From the NCBI GenBank assembly GCA_052326605.1, contig JBKQMB010000047.1, forward strand, positions 1 through 64,000: a stretch of DNA of 64,000 nucleotides. The letters are read 5' to 3'. Numbering within the stretch: position 1 is the stretch's first letter; each line of letters starts with the position of its first letter. Shown here piece by piece: positions 9,534 through 17,952 of this stretch. Position numbers and translations under genes: made by a program. This DNA comes from Bog-756 sp052326605 (GTDB taxonomy: Bacteria > Actinomycetota > Acidimicrobiia > Acidimicrobiales > RAAP-2). Under the pieces are notes generated by a model that saw only the letters and a list, made by a program, of their open reading frames with translations, did no database searches and was not told the origin of the DNA.

Positions 9534-10100
9534 TCAAGCAGCCCTGGCCCCGAGATGCCGATAGATGGTGGCCACGCTGACATTGAGCATCTCAGCGATT
9601 TCGGCCACTGTGTGCTGCCGGGAGTCGTAGAGCTTGCGGGCGGTAGCGACCTTCTTGGCATCCATCACGGATGGACGACCACCGACCCGACCCCGTGCCC
9701 TTGCGGCGGCGAGGCCAGCCATGGTCCGCTCCCGGATCAGATCCCTCTCGAACTCTGCCAATGCGCCCATGATGGAAAAAAAGAGCTTGCCGTTGGCTGT
9801 GGTCGTGTCGATCGATTCAGACAGGGACCGGAAGCCCACCCCCCGATCCGCCAGGTCCTCGACGAGGGCGATCAGATTCTTGAGGGAGCGACCGAGGCGA
9901 TCCAGCCTCCAGACCACCACTACGTCACCTGGGCGAAGCTGGTCGAGCATCCGATCAAGTTCGGGTCGGCTCGCCTTGCTGCCTGAAGCGTGATCGTTAA
10001 AGACCTTGAGGCAGCCCGCCTTCTTCAGGGCGTCCACCTGAAGTTGGGCGTTCTGGTCGTCGGTGCTCACCCGGGCGTACCCAATCAATGTCTTGGTCAC
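9534..10100 (-). CDS. Serine resolvase/invertase (Pin-like)
   Basis: The 188-residue small serine recombinase has the catalytic Ser in GYARVSTDDQ (residue 12), the WRLDRLGRS motif, and a C-terminal helix-turn-helix (HTVAEIAEMLNVSVATIYRHL). Length and motifs are those of active Tn3-type resolvases and invertases. GTG at 10100 begins the conserved MTKTLIGYARVS. It ends 39 bp upstream of the Mrr-like gene on the same strand. No transposase is nearby, so its substrate is unknown. A diverged copy of its C-terminus lies on the other side of the Mrr-like gene. Confidence 0.92.
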   Translation of the reverse strand: MTKTLIGYARVSTDDQNAQLQVDALKKAGCLKVFNDHASGSKASRPELDRMLDQLRPGDVVVVWRLDRLGRSLKNLIALVEDLADRGVGFRSLSESIDTTTANGKLFFSIMGALAEFERDLIRERTMAGLAAARARGRVGGRPSVMDAKKVATARKLYDSRQHTVAEIAEMLNVSVATIYRHLGARAA

Positions 10101-10247
10101 CCGGTCAGTCTATCAATAACCAAGAGGTCGGGAGGTTATGCGAGCTTGTTTCTGCAATGGGTTGTGCGAACCGGCTTCAGGCACGATCCCGTCCGGTGAT
10201 CGATTACCCCAGTGGGCCTCTCACTACCGACCGTTTGCGCCACGGAC

Positions 10248-10994
10248 CTACTGAGCGATTGCCTGGGGCAGGGCGTCCCAGGTTCGACCGTCAAGTTCAC
10301 GCCCTCCGGCCTTGGGTGTACGCCCTCCCCACTGTTTGAAGAAGAAGGGCACTTCAGCCAGCCTGCATTGGTCACGAAGTTCCGTCACCCATTCAAGCTG
10401 CATGGGCCGTGCGTCGGTTCCAGACTCCCCTCCCGCAATAACCCAGTGAATGCCGTCGAGGTCGATAGCGCCAAGCGAAGAGATGAGCGGCTCGCACGAG
10501 AGAAACCGAACTGCTGCTGGAACCGTACGGAGGTGCTCGATGCGGAAGGCATACTTGTCGCTCTCCACGCTCACACCCATCCAGAGGTTGCCGGGCCAAT
10601 CAAGCTCTGATGCGAGGGAGGCAAGTCGCTTCGAGCGCTTCGTCAAGACCTGGTATGTATGTCGTGGAGTCTCGCTCATGACCGAGAAGACTCGACGGAT
10701 GTAATCCGCAGGGACACTCGGATGAAACAGATCGCTCATCGAGTTGACGAAGATTGTGCGGGGTTGGCGCCATCGGTGGGGTTGATCCAGCGCCTCCGGG
10801 TGCAAGGTGAGGCCAAACCCAGGCCCGCTGGTCTTAGGGTTCCCGTCCCGCTGGTACTTCGGCTGGTGCATCGCCTTGAGACGCCCTGCAAGCGTCAAGG
10901 CGTAGCAGTGATCGCAGCCGGGCGATGTTCTGTCACACCCCGTGGTCGGGTTCCATGTGGCATCGGTCCATTCGATGGAGCTTCGATCTCCCAT
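10248..10994 (-). CDS. DUF5131 / phage Gp37-Gp68 family three-Cys-motif protein
   Basis: The 248-residue protein belongs to the Gp37/Gp68 (DUF5131) family, whose function is not established. It starts SSIEWTDATWNPTTGC and has the three-cysteine motif (GCDRTSPGCDHCYA; Cys19, Cys27, Cys30), reminiscent of an Fe-S or radical-SAM-like site. The C-terminal conserved block FLSCEPLI, then GGESG and FFFKQWGG, is intact. It starts 10 bp after the stop of tcmP and is surely co-transcribed with it. Families of this pair occur in phages and mobile elements. Confidence 0.88.
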   Translation of the reverse strand: MGDRSSIEWTDATWNPTTGCDRTSPGCDHCYALTLAGRLKAMHQPKYQRDGNPKTSGPGFGLTLHPEALDQPHRWRQPRTIFVNSMSDLFHPSVPADYIRRVFSVMSETPRHTYQVLTKRSKRLASLASELDWPGNLWMGVSVESDKYAFRIEHLRTVPAAVRFLSCEPLISSLGAIDLDGIHWVIAGGESGTDARPMQLEWVTELRDQCRLAEVPFFFKQWGGRTPKAGGRELDGRTWDALPQAIAQ

Positions 10995-11004
10995 GCCGAG
11001 AACA

Positions 11005-12123
11005 CTACGCTTCGGGTACTTCGAAGCGAACGATTGTTCCTGGCGGATACGTGCCCTTGCGCTTCTGACCCGAGACGGCAGACAGCAATCCTTCAGCTTG
11101 TAGGGGTTTCAACACCTTCACCTTGAAGTGGGAAGGTCCGTAGATCGTGTCGGCAAGAACGAACTCGGTTAGTCGCTCGACGGACACCTCCTGGCCACCG
11201 AACTCGCTCAGGATCGCCTGACGAAGCGGCTCTACATTGTCAGCTTCTCCGAAGAGGCTGGTCTGGCCAGCATGTCTGTCAGAGAATCGAAACTCGCCGC
11301 TGGGATCTACCGACCACATTGCTCTCTTCATGGCTTCAAGGCCCTTGATGTGGCGAGTCCCGAAGAAGAGTGAGTAGACATTCTTGCCCCGTGAGTCGAT
11401 CATCTCGAAGTCCAAGACGTATTTGAAGTGGCCGACCTCGACCAGTTGTCGTTGATACAGGTCGTGCAGGAACCTCTTGCGGTCATCAGGCGGAAGACCA
11501 TCCGCCTCTTTGTAAGCATCGGTTCCAAACAGACTGCGGAGGCTCTGGTGAATCGTGTCGTCAGGATGAGTGACCCATCGGTTGAGGCTGTCGTACATGA
11601 AGCTGAAGATGACTTCGCACCTGGGGAAGGACGTGAGACGACAGATGGCGTCGAGGGACACTCCCGAGAACCCAAAGGGATCGACAAACGCAATCGTTGG
11701 GGCCAACCTATGACTACCCTCCTTGAGCGAGTCCAGGAGATCGCCCGTTACGTGCTCGAAGTCACCTTGCTCGACCTTCACGACCACGTTCCTGGGCTGG
11801 CCACCGAACGTCGACCAGTATTTGGCAATCTCGCCTTTGAGGTTCTCTGCCCGTTCGTGCTCCTGTTCGATGAACAAGAACACGAACGTTCCTTTCATCG
11901 ATACGAATGCGTCGTGTTCGACAAGGGTCTTCAACGCCACCACGGGTGACCCAGGCTCACCAGTTCGGTACACGCCGGGACCAGCGAACCCATCGATGAA
12001 CACGACCCGTTCGTTGTAGCCCTGCTGCGTCAGGATGGGATACCAAGCGCCGAGGTAGCGCCGAAGAAGCTCGTGCTTTGCGAGCGTATGGGGTTCGGCG
12101 GACCACAATGTCTCGTTAGGCAC
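11005..12123 (-). CDS. tcmP: Three-Cys-motif partner protein TcmP
   Basis: The 372-residue protein begins with the characteristic pattern HTLAKHELLRRYLGAWYPIL, followed by VVFIDGFAGPGVY, a nucleotide- or SAM-binding-like glycine-rich strand, and IAFVDPFGFSGV. These are hallmarks of TcmP, the family named for sitting next to three-Cys-motif (DUF5131) proteins, as here. The biochemical role is unknown; the fold resembles Rossmann methyltransferases, but no substrate is known. The start is GTG at 12123. With the downstream DUF5131 gene it forms a two-gene cassette inside the defence island. Confidence 0.88.
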   Translation of the reverse strand: MPNETLWSAEPHTLAKHELLRRYLGAWYPILTQQGYNERVVFIDGFAGPGVYRTGEPGSPVVALKTLVEHDAFVSMKGTFVFLFIEQEHERAENLKGEIAKYWSTFGGQPRNVVVKVEQGDFEHVTGDLLDSLKEGSHRLAPTIAFVDPFGFSGVSLDAICRLTSFPRCEVIFSFMYDSLNRWVTHPDDTIHQSLRSLFGTDAYKEADGLPPDDRKRFLHDLYQRQLVEVGHFKYVLDFEMIDSRGKNVYSLFFGTRHIKGLEAMKRAMWSVDPSGEFRFSDRHAGQTSLFGEADNVEPLRQAILSEFGGQEVSVERLTEFVLADTIYGPSHFKVKVLKPLQAEGLLSAVSGQKRKGTYPPGTIVRFEVPEA

Positions 12124-12325
12124 TCGATCATGATGGCTCAGCGAGCGGCAATAGTCTCGGATCGCAACTCAGCCGTTTACTCGACGGTGAATCTGAGACG
12201 GATGGGTGACAGATAGTTCACGCCTGAGGCCGACTTCGTCATGTCTGTCTTGTAATCGGTCGTTTGCGGTCACAGACCAGTGCCCCACCCAACCGGCGAT
12301 CGGACACCCGGAACCGACCGATGAG

Positions 12326-12976
12326 CTACTCGACTTGCCAAGTCATTCCGCAGTTAGAGCAAGTGAGTTCGGTCACCTTCTCCTTGCGGGACAGTCCGGT
12401 TGCGACTGTCGAGATTCCCATGGTCATAACAGCGGCGGTGGCCTTGCCGCCGCTTATCCCCTTCTTCGCCTTCACCTGCTTGGTCGTCACGCCACCCTTC
12501 GTATTGCAATGAGGGCAGACCAGTTCAGAGGAAGCTTCGCCAGCAGACGGGGTCGCCAACACTTCCTGGCCCACCTTGCCCCGAGTGGGATGCTTCGCCA
12601 CCTTCATGCAGGTCGTACAGATCACCTTGTCGTGCTTCACGCACCGCCAGTTGTGGGGCCACGCACCTCCGTAGCGCCACAGAACCTCAGGCGTGACCAG
12701 TGCCGGGGAAGCCTCAGCCGGGGCGGGCGAAACTTGCGCTGACTCAGAGGAGGTGACCGAACCAGGAACTTCGGTCGTCAGGTACTCGCCACAGTGCTTG
12801 CACTTCTTCGCCTCGGCAAGAATCTCCTCGGCGCACCAGGGACACTCCCATTTCGCCTTGCGGCGTCTGATTTCAAGCGAGGCACCGAGTGCCCTATCGC
12901 CGAACTCAGCTAGCGGACGCAATGGCGGCTCGGCATTTCGCTTCCGGGCTCCAATTGAGAGCGATTCGATCCACAT
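12326..12976 (-). CDS. Zinc-ribbon protein of unknown function
   Basis: The product has three treble-clef or ribbon-like cysteine modules: CPWCAEEI...CKHCGEYL, CVKHDKVICTTCMK and CPHCNTKGG...CSNCGMTW. A glycine-rich hydrophobic stretch (ISGGKATAAVMTMGIST) lies between the last two pairs and may be a membrane segment or a double-glycine region. The open frame continues up to 13135, but that part overlaps the recombinase gene. I chose ATG 12976, which still overlaps the recombinase by about 70 bp, so the start is uncertain. I do not recognise a specific family and its role in the element is unknown. Confidence 0.6.
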   Translation of the reverse strand: MWIESLSIGARKRNAEPPLRPLAEFGDRALGASLEIRRRKAKWECPWCAEEILAEAKKCKHCGEYLTTEVPGSVTSSESAQVSPAPAEASPALVTPEVLWRYGGAWPHNWRCVKHDKVICTTCMKVAKHPTRGKVGQEVLATPSAGEASSELVCPHCNTKGGVTTKQVKAKKGISGGKATAAVMTMGISTVATGLSRKEKVTELTCSNCGMTWQVE

Positions 12977-14339
12977 CGAAGCCGGACGTCCTGACTGATC
13001 GCTGACCCACGACGATGCTTGAGAACGCATGAACGCAGGTCGTCCGCTTCTGAACAGTATTCGCCCTTTCCCACCATGCCTCCAGCTGATCCCTTCGCCC
13101 CGGGAGTAGGGTCCCTGATCGCTCACACTCAGCAACTGCTTTTGCCAGTCGTGCCGTGTCGATGCGTTCGCTCAGCTGGTCTCTAGTGTCGGCCCACTCC
13201 TGAGCGGTGATCTCATCGAGAATGAATCGGGTGGTCTTAAGATCCTCTAGCCGCCTTCTGTTTCTCTTCACCTGCTTGGCAAAGGCTTCGGGAGAGTCAT
13301 CTGAGCGAACCGGCTGCAGTCGCATTGTCGAAAGAAAGCGAAATAGCTCTGTCTCCACGAGTGCATGGAGGTTGTGCAGAGTCACTTCGACCCTTCCACG
13401 ACACGAGTTTGGCGACGCCCTGCACCGATAGGAAGGTGGGTCGATTCGCAGAACACGCATCTCCTCACCACATACTCCACACCGTACGAGACCGGACAGC
13501 ATCCACCGTCGTTGCGGAGGAAGTAACCCGTTATGGCGCATGGAGCCCGCTCGGATCAATAATCGCTCTCGCTCATGGATGGTGATAATTGGGTCCCAAA
13601 TGCCAACGATCTGCCTACCTTCGTAGACACGCAGGCCAGCGATGGTCGGTGAGTAAAGCCATCTTGTGAAGGTGCGAATGCACCACGGGTTCCCCGCCGT
13701 CGTCGACATGTTCTCGTCGTTGAGCATCTTTACGACCGCTGGGGCGTTGGAGCCGTGCAGGATGAGACTTACTGCTCGACGACCAAGGGCGACTTCCTCT
13801 GGAACCTGCTGTTTGAATCCGGGCGTGTACCCAAAGCACCGCCTACCTCCCGTGCTCGGCTTGCCGAGTGCAGCCTCCTGTGCCCTTGCTGCCTTAACCC
13901 GCTTGCCTATCGACTCCGCTTCATTCTCAGCCATTGCCACCATCAGACCGAAGATGGCCTGACCCATGCCTGTAGAGGTATCGACCTGATCCTCGACACA
14001 CATCAGGATTGCTCCGGCTGCTTGCAACTCGGCAGCGATAAGAAAGGCCGTCGTGACTCGGCGGGCAAGCCGGTCAAGCTTCCAGACACAGACGGCATCA
14101 AACCAACCATTACGGAGTCCCGTCCTCATCCGCTCGAACTGTGGTCGTTCAACTCTGCGGTTGTAGGCACTCGCATTGCGGTCCACGAACTCGACAACCA
14201 CTTCGTGCCCACGGTTCTCGACGTATTGCCTGCAGGAGTCGAGCTGGCGCTCAATCGTGCGGGCGTCCCCATCCCTGTCGAGTGACACCCTGGCATAGAG
14301 GGCAACTCGCACAAGGATCACCGTAATGCTGACGCCCAA
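12906..14339 (-). CDS. Large serine recombinase
   Basis: The 477-residue site-specific recombinase has the resolvase domain with catalytic Ser19 in ALYARVSLDRDGD and VWKLDRLARR. A Recombinase domain follows (FGYTPGFKQQ..., LILHG, WLYSPTIAGL), then a zinc ribbon (LVRCGVCGEEM...YRCRASPNSCRG) and a C-terminal helical region. Large serine recombinases integrate phages and elements such as SCCmec. The first possible start is TTG 14339; in-frame GTGs at 14321 and 14312 lie closer to the conserved VALYARVS and are equally plausible. It could be the integrase of a second element nested in this region. No attachment sites were recognised. Confidence 0.88.
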   Translation of the reverse strand: MGVSITVILVRVALYARVSLDRDGDARTIERQLDSCRQYVENRGHEVVVEFVDRNASAYNRRVERPQFERMRTGLRNGWFDAVCVWKLDRLARRVTTAFLIAAELQAAGAILMCVEDQVDTSTGMGQAIFGLMVAMAENEAESIGKRVKAARAQEAALGKPSTGGRRCFGYTPGFKQQVPEEVALGRRAVSLILHGSNAPAVVKMLNDENMSTTAGNPWCIRTFTRWLYSPTIAGLRVYEGRQIVGIWDPIITIHERERLLIRAGSMRHNGLLPPQRRWMLSGLVRCGVCGEEMRVLRIDPPSYRCRASPNSCRGRVEVTLHNLHALVETELFRFLSTMRLQPVRSDDSPEAFAKQVKRNRRRLEDLKTTRFILDEITAQEWADTRDQLSERIDTARLAKAVAECERSGTLLPGRRDQLEAWWERANTVQKRTTCVHAFSSIVVGQRSVRTSGFDVDRIALNWSPEAKCRAAIASAS

Positions 14340-14537
14340 TCCGGCACTAGACGTACGGTATACCTCCCACCGTCAATCGAAGGGAGGGCATGTACGCAAG
14401 GTAGGTCGCCTACCATGTCGACCAAGGGCTCGCCGGAATGGGATTAATCCACACCCCCGAATGTGCCGTTCGGGGCGAGGGTGCAACCGGAGGAGGCAGC
14501 CTCTACTTCACGTCAGTCTCACACCATCACCCCTCGC

Positions 14538-14732
14538 CTAGTCCGCTCGTGCTGGGTAGTACATGAGATGGGCGCCATGGTGGTTGGCCGCTTGTCGGAA
14601 CCTCGTCAGGCCTCCCTCTTCAGTGACCTTCCCCTCAACCTGGTAACCCCGCACCTCCACGATGGCGATGTCGTCGTTGAACGTGTACGACCTCCACTCG
14701 CCGTCAGGGCAGAGTGCGAACTTCGTCGCCAT
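14538..14732 (-). CDS. Small hypothetical protein
   Basis: The 64-residue protein begins MATKFALCPDGEWRSYTFND and ends YYPARAD. No known domain is recognised. It starts 6 bp after the stop of the 159-residue gene upstream (14739-15218) on the same strand, so the two form a small operon. Composition is balanced and acidic-hydrophobic, unlike random shadow frames, which supports coding. Confidence 0.55.
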   Translation of the reverse strand: MATKFALCPDGEWRSYTFNDDIAIVEVRGYQVEGKVTEEGGLTRFRQAANHHGAHLMYYPARAD

Positions 14733-14738
14733 GTCGGC

Positions 14739-15218
14739 TCACTCCACGATGACGCCGCTGCGTGCGAGAGCGGCCTCGTACTGGTCGCCCAGCCCTCGGA
14801 TCTCGTGGACCAGGGACCAGAGTGTCGCCTGCCAGCGCCATATCTGGCCATGCCTGGTTCTCGGCAGGAGGATCGACTCGTCTTGGAGGTCGGCCCAGTC
14901 ATCGGCTACGAGTTGGTCTTCGCACTCGACGACGAGATGCCCGACTGAACCGCCGTCACCAGACGGGAGAGTGGTGACTCGCAGGCTGAGCTTCGGCTCG
15001 GATTGGTTCACGGCCTCGATCCACTTGGCACTGGGAATGGTCTCCCATTCGCTGGATGCCGTAGCCAGCACCCCGTCTAGGACATGACCATCGCTCATGG
15101 CGTACATGAAGCCTATTGCCCTGGTAGCGAACTCGTCGGAGGATTCACCCGGCCTCAGGGATACGTACAGTCTCCTGCCCTCCGGGGTATCGAAGGCGCC
15201 GTCGATTAAGTCTGTCAT
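14739..15218 (-). CDS. Hypothetical protein
   Basis: The 159-residue soluble protein starts MTDLIDGAFDTPEGRRLYVS. A strong ribosome-binding site (GAGGAGAGAGAC before ATG) supports the start. Tryptophan-containing helices near the C-terminus (DDWADLQDE, GQIWRWQATLW) suggest a compact alpha/beta fold. I see no known family. It is co-directional with the 64-residue gene downstream and lies among element genes, so it is probably accessory. Confidence 0.65.
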   Translation of the reverse strand: MTDLIDGAFDTPEGRRLYVSLRPGESSDEFATRAIGFMYAMSDGHVLDGVLATASSEWETIPSAKWIEAVNQSEPKLSLRVTTLPSGDGGSVGHLVVECEDQLVADDWADLQDESILLPRTRHGQIWRWQATLWSLVHEIRGLGDQYEAALARSGVIVE

Positions 15219-15398
15219 GTCTCTCTCCTCATCGATCCCGGCATTGCCACCGTGCCTCTTGGCTGGTTGGCGGAGCGTTATAGGGCCAGGTCCCTCGACT
15301 CCTCTGGATGTCGACTACAGACTACTTCCTGTCGCCTTCGAAAAGTCCAACAGCTAGAAATGGGCAGACATCAATCGATGCACGACCGGCGTGAGGCG

Positions 15399-16292
15399 TC
15401 ATCCGAATGCCCAGTCCAGCAATCCCTCCCTCCCCTTTCCCCTGTAGGGGCCGAGTTGCGGTTGTCTCCATTCGCCTCGATCCTTCAGCCGAAGGAGCCG
15501 TACGTGGTCATCTGGATGTCCGATCACACACCTGACGCCGTCCACCTGCCACGAAACCTCATTCAGTGCTTCGACTGTCGACGGCGTGAGAACTCGCTTG
15601 GTGTGGGGAGGCGGGGGCTGTTGCAACGAGTTGTCCCCGGCACCCACTGCGCCCAAGATGCCGACGTTGGCGGACAGTGGGAAGAACACGGCGTTCCGTT
15701 CATCAAGCTCCGTCACGGACGCATAGCCCTTGTCATTGGTGATGAACCGATGGCTGTCGGGTGGTCGTTCGATCACGGCAAACCTCCAAGCGCTGAGGAT
15801 CGCCTGCGATTCGCTCAGAGTCTTGACCCGTGCACGCTGGGCATCGTCGGGTCCAGCGTCGTCACCCCTTGAAGCCAAGGTCTTCATTGCGTAGGCGGTG
15901 AAGGCAGGATGACGCACTCCGAGCGCACATATGTGAAACCAGATAGTGGACCACTCCGTATCTCCCCAGGTCCCTTCCTCGAATGCCTTGACGGCTAGGG
16001 GAAGCTTCGGCTCGTAGCCCCTCCAGATGTCATCAATGATATTCGCATCCATCCCCACGGGAGGATCTTCTAGTCGATAGACATCTCGCTCCCTGGCGAT
16101 CTTCTTCGCCACCATGGGGAACGTCCGCTCGGGATTGTGCGTGAACCTCACACGCACTTGAGTTTGCCTGGCTACAGGGACCACCGGCACAGTGGACCCG
16201 AATCCTGCGATGAACGCTGCTGGAAGATAGTGATCTCTAGGAGTTGGCACTTGCTGTTCCCCTCGCACCACCACGAGTGCTTGAGAGAGCAT
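15399..16292 (-). CDS. DUF4238-like protein
   Basis: The 297-residue protein resembles DUF4238. The N-terminus has DHYLPAAFIAGF (family pattern HY-P-x-FL-x-F). A central helical region follows, then RFITNDKGYA and a strand FPLSANVGILG, matching the part where relatives have F(I/V)TSDxP and FPLSP. DUF4238 proteins are common in mobile elements and have no assigned activity. The conserved Pro after the Asp is absent. ATG 16292 is used; a later in-frame GTG just before DHYLP is possible. Confidence 0.6.
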   Translation of the reverse strand: MLSQALVVVRGEQQVPTPRDHYLPAAFIAGFGSTVPVVPVARQTQVRVRFTHNPERTFPMVAKKIARERDVYRLEDPPVGMDANIIDDIWRGYEPKLPLAVKAFEEGTWGDTEWSTIWFHICALGVRHPAFTAYAMKTLASRGDDAGPDDAQRARVKTLSESQAILSAWRFAVIERPPDSHRFITNDKGYASVTELDERNAVFFPLSANVGILGAVGAGDNSLQQPPPPHTKRVLTPSTVEALNEVSWQVDGVRCVIGHPDDHVRLLRLKDRGEWRQPQLGPYRGKGREGLLDWAFG

Positions 16293-16542
16293 CCACGACG
16301 TACAACTGAGCCTTGGGCTTCACGACTGCAACCGTAATGTCTCCGATCCTCACAGCCGCCCTAGGAACCACTAGCGAGGCATTCTCACATATCGGCCAGC
16401 CTCACTGTTACGGGGCTTCCACGAGTGCCTGTGACGGGCGTGGAGAAGGCATCTTCATGGGACTGCACCAACGAGCAACCGGGCGGAGGACGTAGAAACC
16501 CGTGACTATCAATCGGGCTCTTGGTGGGGAGAAGCAGGCTGA

Positions 16543-17271
16543 CTACCGCCTGCTTGCATAGCGAGGGATTCTTCGGCCCATTGGCTGGCCGTAGGACTTG
16601 GAGGGAAAGGGTCTGCCCGTGGGGACGGGGCAGCCCGTTGATGGGTTGCTCGGTGTGCGGGCCACTTCGGGTTGGGAGACAGCCTGGGGCTGAGGGAGCA
16701 CCGGCTCGTCGGGTCGCAAGGACAGGAGTTCCTGCTCGAACTGTTCGTGGTGATAGCGGATGCCACGGAATCGAGAGGATCGGATTCGGCCTCCTACTTC
16801 GGGACGGACCTTACCCATCGCAATCTGCGCCACCTGTCTCTTGGTCAGCCCGAAATGTCGTCCGATGTCTTCTTCGTCGTGACTCAGAGTGGCGAGCAGT
16901 CGAATCCTCTCGATGTCGCTTGGGGGTAGTTGCCTAACTCGTCCTCTAATCGCCCGCTGCACCTTCGGCTTCCATCGTCCAGTGGGCTTGGTCCACCAGT
17001 GAGTGGCCCGGCAGCACAACTGATTGCCGCACAGGTTGCGAAGATACGAAGGGAGTTCGCCAGTGGCAAGAAAGTAGGCAACACGGTGAGCGAGGACGTA
17101 CCTATCGCTTCCTCCATCCCTGGCACGCCATAGGTACCTTCCACGTCCGCTGCTATGCCGGGGTCCCAGCCAAGGCCAGCACCCCTCCCCGGACTGGTCG
17201 ACCACGAGGAAGAAGCGTGACCTGAAGTTGTCCAGCGCCGCTCCGTACAGAGACACTTCCTTCACCCTCAC
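16543..17271 (-). CDS. HNH-nuclease-like protein with degenerate metal site
   Basis: The first half resembles phage HNH proteins: CWPWLGPRHSSGRGRY, AHRVAYFLATGELP, then LCGNQLCCRATHWW. Relatives usually read HxCxNxxCxNPxH; here the first His is Asn and the Asn-Pro before the last His is Ala-Thr, so catalysis is doubtful. The second half has a helix-turn-helix-like segment (IGRHFGLTKRQVAQIAMGKV) and a Pro-rich tail. The frame is open to TTG 17289, but the GTG at 17271 or 17265 is likelier. It could be a DNA-binding regulator derived from an HNH protein. Confidence 0.55.
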   Translation of the reverse strand: MRVKEVSLYGAALDNFRSRFFLVVDQSGEGCWPWLGPRHSSGRGRYLWRARDGGSDRYVLAHRVAYFLATGELPSYLRNLCGNQLCCRATHWWTKPTGRWKPKVQRAIRGRVRQLPPSDIERIRLLATLSHDEEDIGRHFGLTKRQVAQIAMGKVRPEVGGRIRSSRFRGIRYHHEQFEQELLSLRPDEPVLPQPQAVSQPEVARTPSNPSTGCPVPTGRPFPSKSYGQPMGRRIPRYASRR

Positions 17272-17423
17272 GACTTCACGGCCTTGCAACTCCTTGGCCC
17301 GTTGGGCAAGTTCTTGGGTTCAGGCCGTCTGGTCTCGTGGTCATCCATCATTGGCACTCCTTCACACTGTGCTTGCCATTTCTTAGGAGGAGTCAGGAGC
17401 CCGAGCACAGGGAGCGCAGCCCT

Positions 17424-17603
17424 TGCGGGTGGTGCGGGTGGTGCGGGTGGTGCTGCAGCTCGATCTCAATCGCATTCGAGCCGAGTAACTACTTACTCTC
17501 GACGTGGCGGCCGAGGCGGAAGCAAAAGTGTTGACTGCGATCCACTGCCGATCAGCGAATTGGGCTTGGCGGTGGGAACCCCCGCAACCCCCGCAACCCC
17601 CGC
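17424..17603. repeat. Two triplets of 9-bp repeats in opposite orientation
   Basis: TGCGGGTGG occurs three times in tandem at 17424-17450, and AACCCCCGC occurs three times at 17577-17603. The second set read on the other strand (GCGGGGGTT) resembles the first, so the two sets form an imperfect inverted arrangement about 125 bp apart. Confidence 0.7.
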
Positions 17604-17836
17604 AGGTGCAATCTGCGTTCGGCTCTCCTCGGGGACACAGACCCGCCGCCGTTTTGGCCGTCCATGCACGACTCCAAACGCAGTCGAAGCCGGTTAGAGC
17701 CATCTTGCTCCGAAGAGCAGCAACTCGTCGCTGCCGGAACCCGTCTACATCCAACTAATAGGTGAAAGGAGGGATTGTCCGGATGAGAGTTGTCGACTCA
17801 ATAACTAGTTACGACTGTGAGCCAGTAACTAGTTGC
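17483..17836. promoter_or_regulatory. Palindromic TAACTAGTTA-type sites upstream of the excisionase/primase operon
   Basis: Three related sites occur: GAGTAACTACTTACTC (17483-17498), ATAACTAGTTAC (17801-17812) and GTAACTAGTTGC (17825-17836). The last two are 24 bp apart, start to start, or roughly two helical turns, as expected for operator pairs. Their AT-rich palindromes stand out in this context. They could bind the element's repressor or the downstream HTH protein. Confidence 0.5.
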
Positions 17837-17915
17837 TCGAAGCCATTCGAACGTATTTCTCAAGAATTGGTACCGCTGGGCCCTGTCTAGTTCCGTCCAA
17901 GTCCAGCTAAGTAGT

Positions 17916-17936
17916 GAAGACAGAGGTTCTGTCTTC
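17916..17936 (+). promoter_or_regulatory. Hairpin in the 5' leader of the HTH gene
   Basis: A perfect 8-bp stem (GAAGACAG / CTGTCTTC) with a 5-nt loop lies directly before the TTGGAGG ribosome-binding site of the gene starting at 17953. It may affect translation initiation or be a protein-binding palindrome. Confidence 0.5.
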
Positions 17937-17952
17937 TTGGAGGTTCAAGAAA

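Larger units (their letters stand above)
17290..17952. other. Gene-poor regulatory stretch before the replication module
   Basis: No convincing gene is seen; the open frames are made of low-complexity Gly-Ala, Thr-Pro-Ala or Cys-Gly-Gly runs produced by 9-bp repeats. The stretch contains two sets of three 9-bp GC-rich repeats, several TAACTAGTTA-type palindromes and a hairpin directly before the HTH gene at 17953 (listed separately). It is a candidate origin or control region for the element. Confidence 0.5.
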
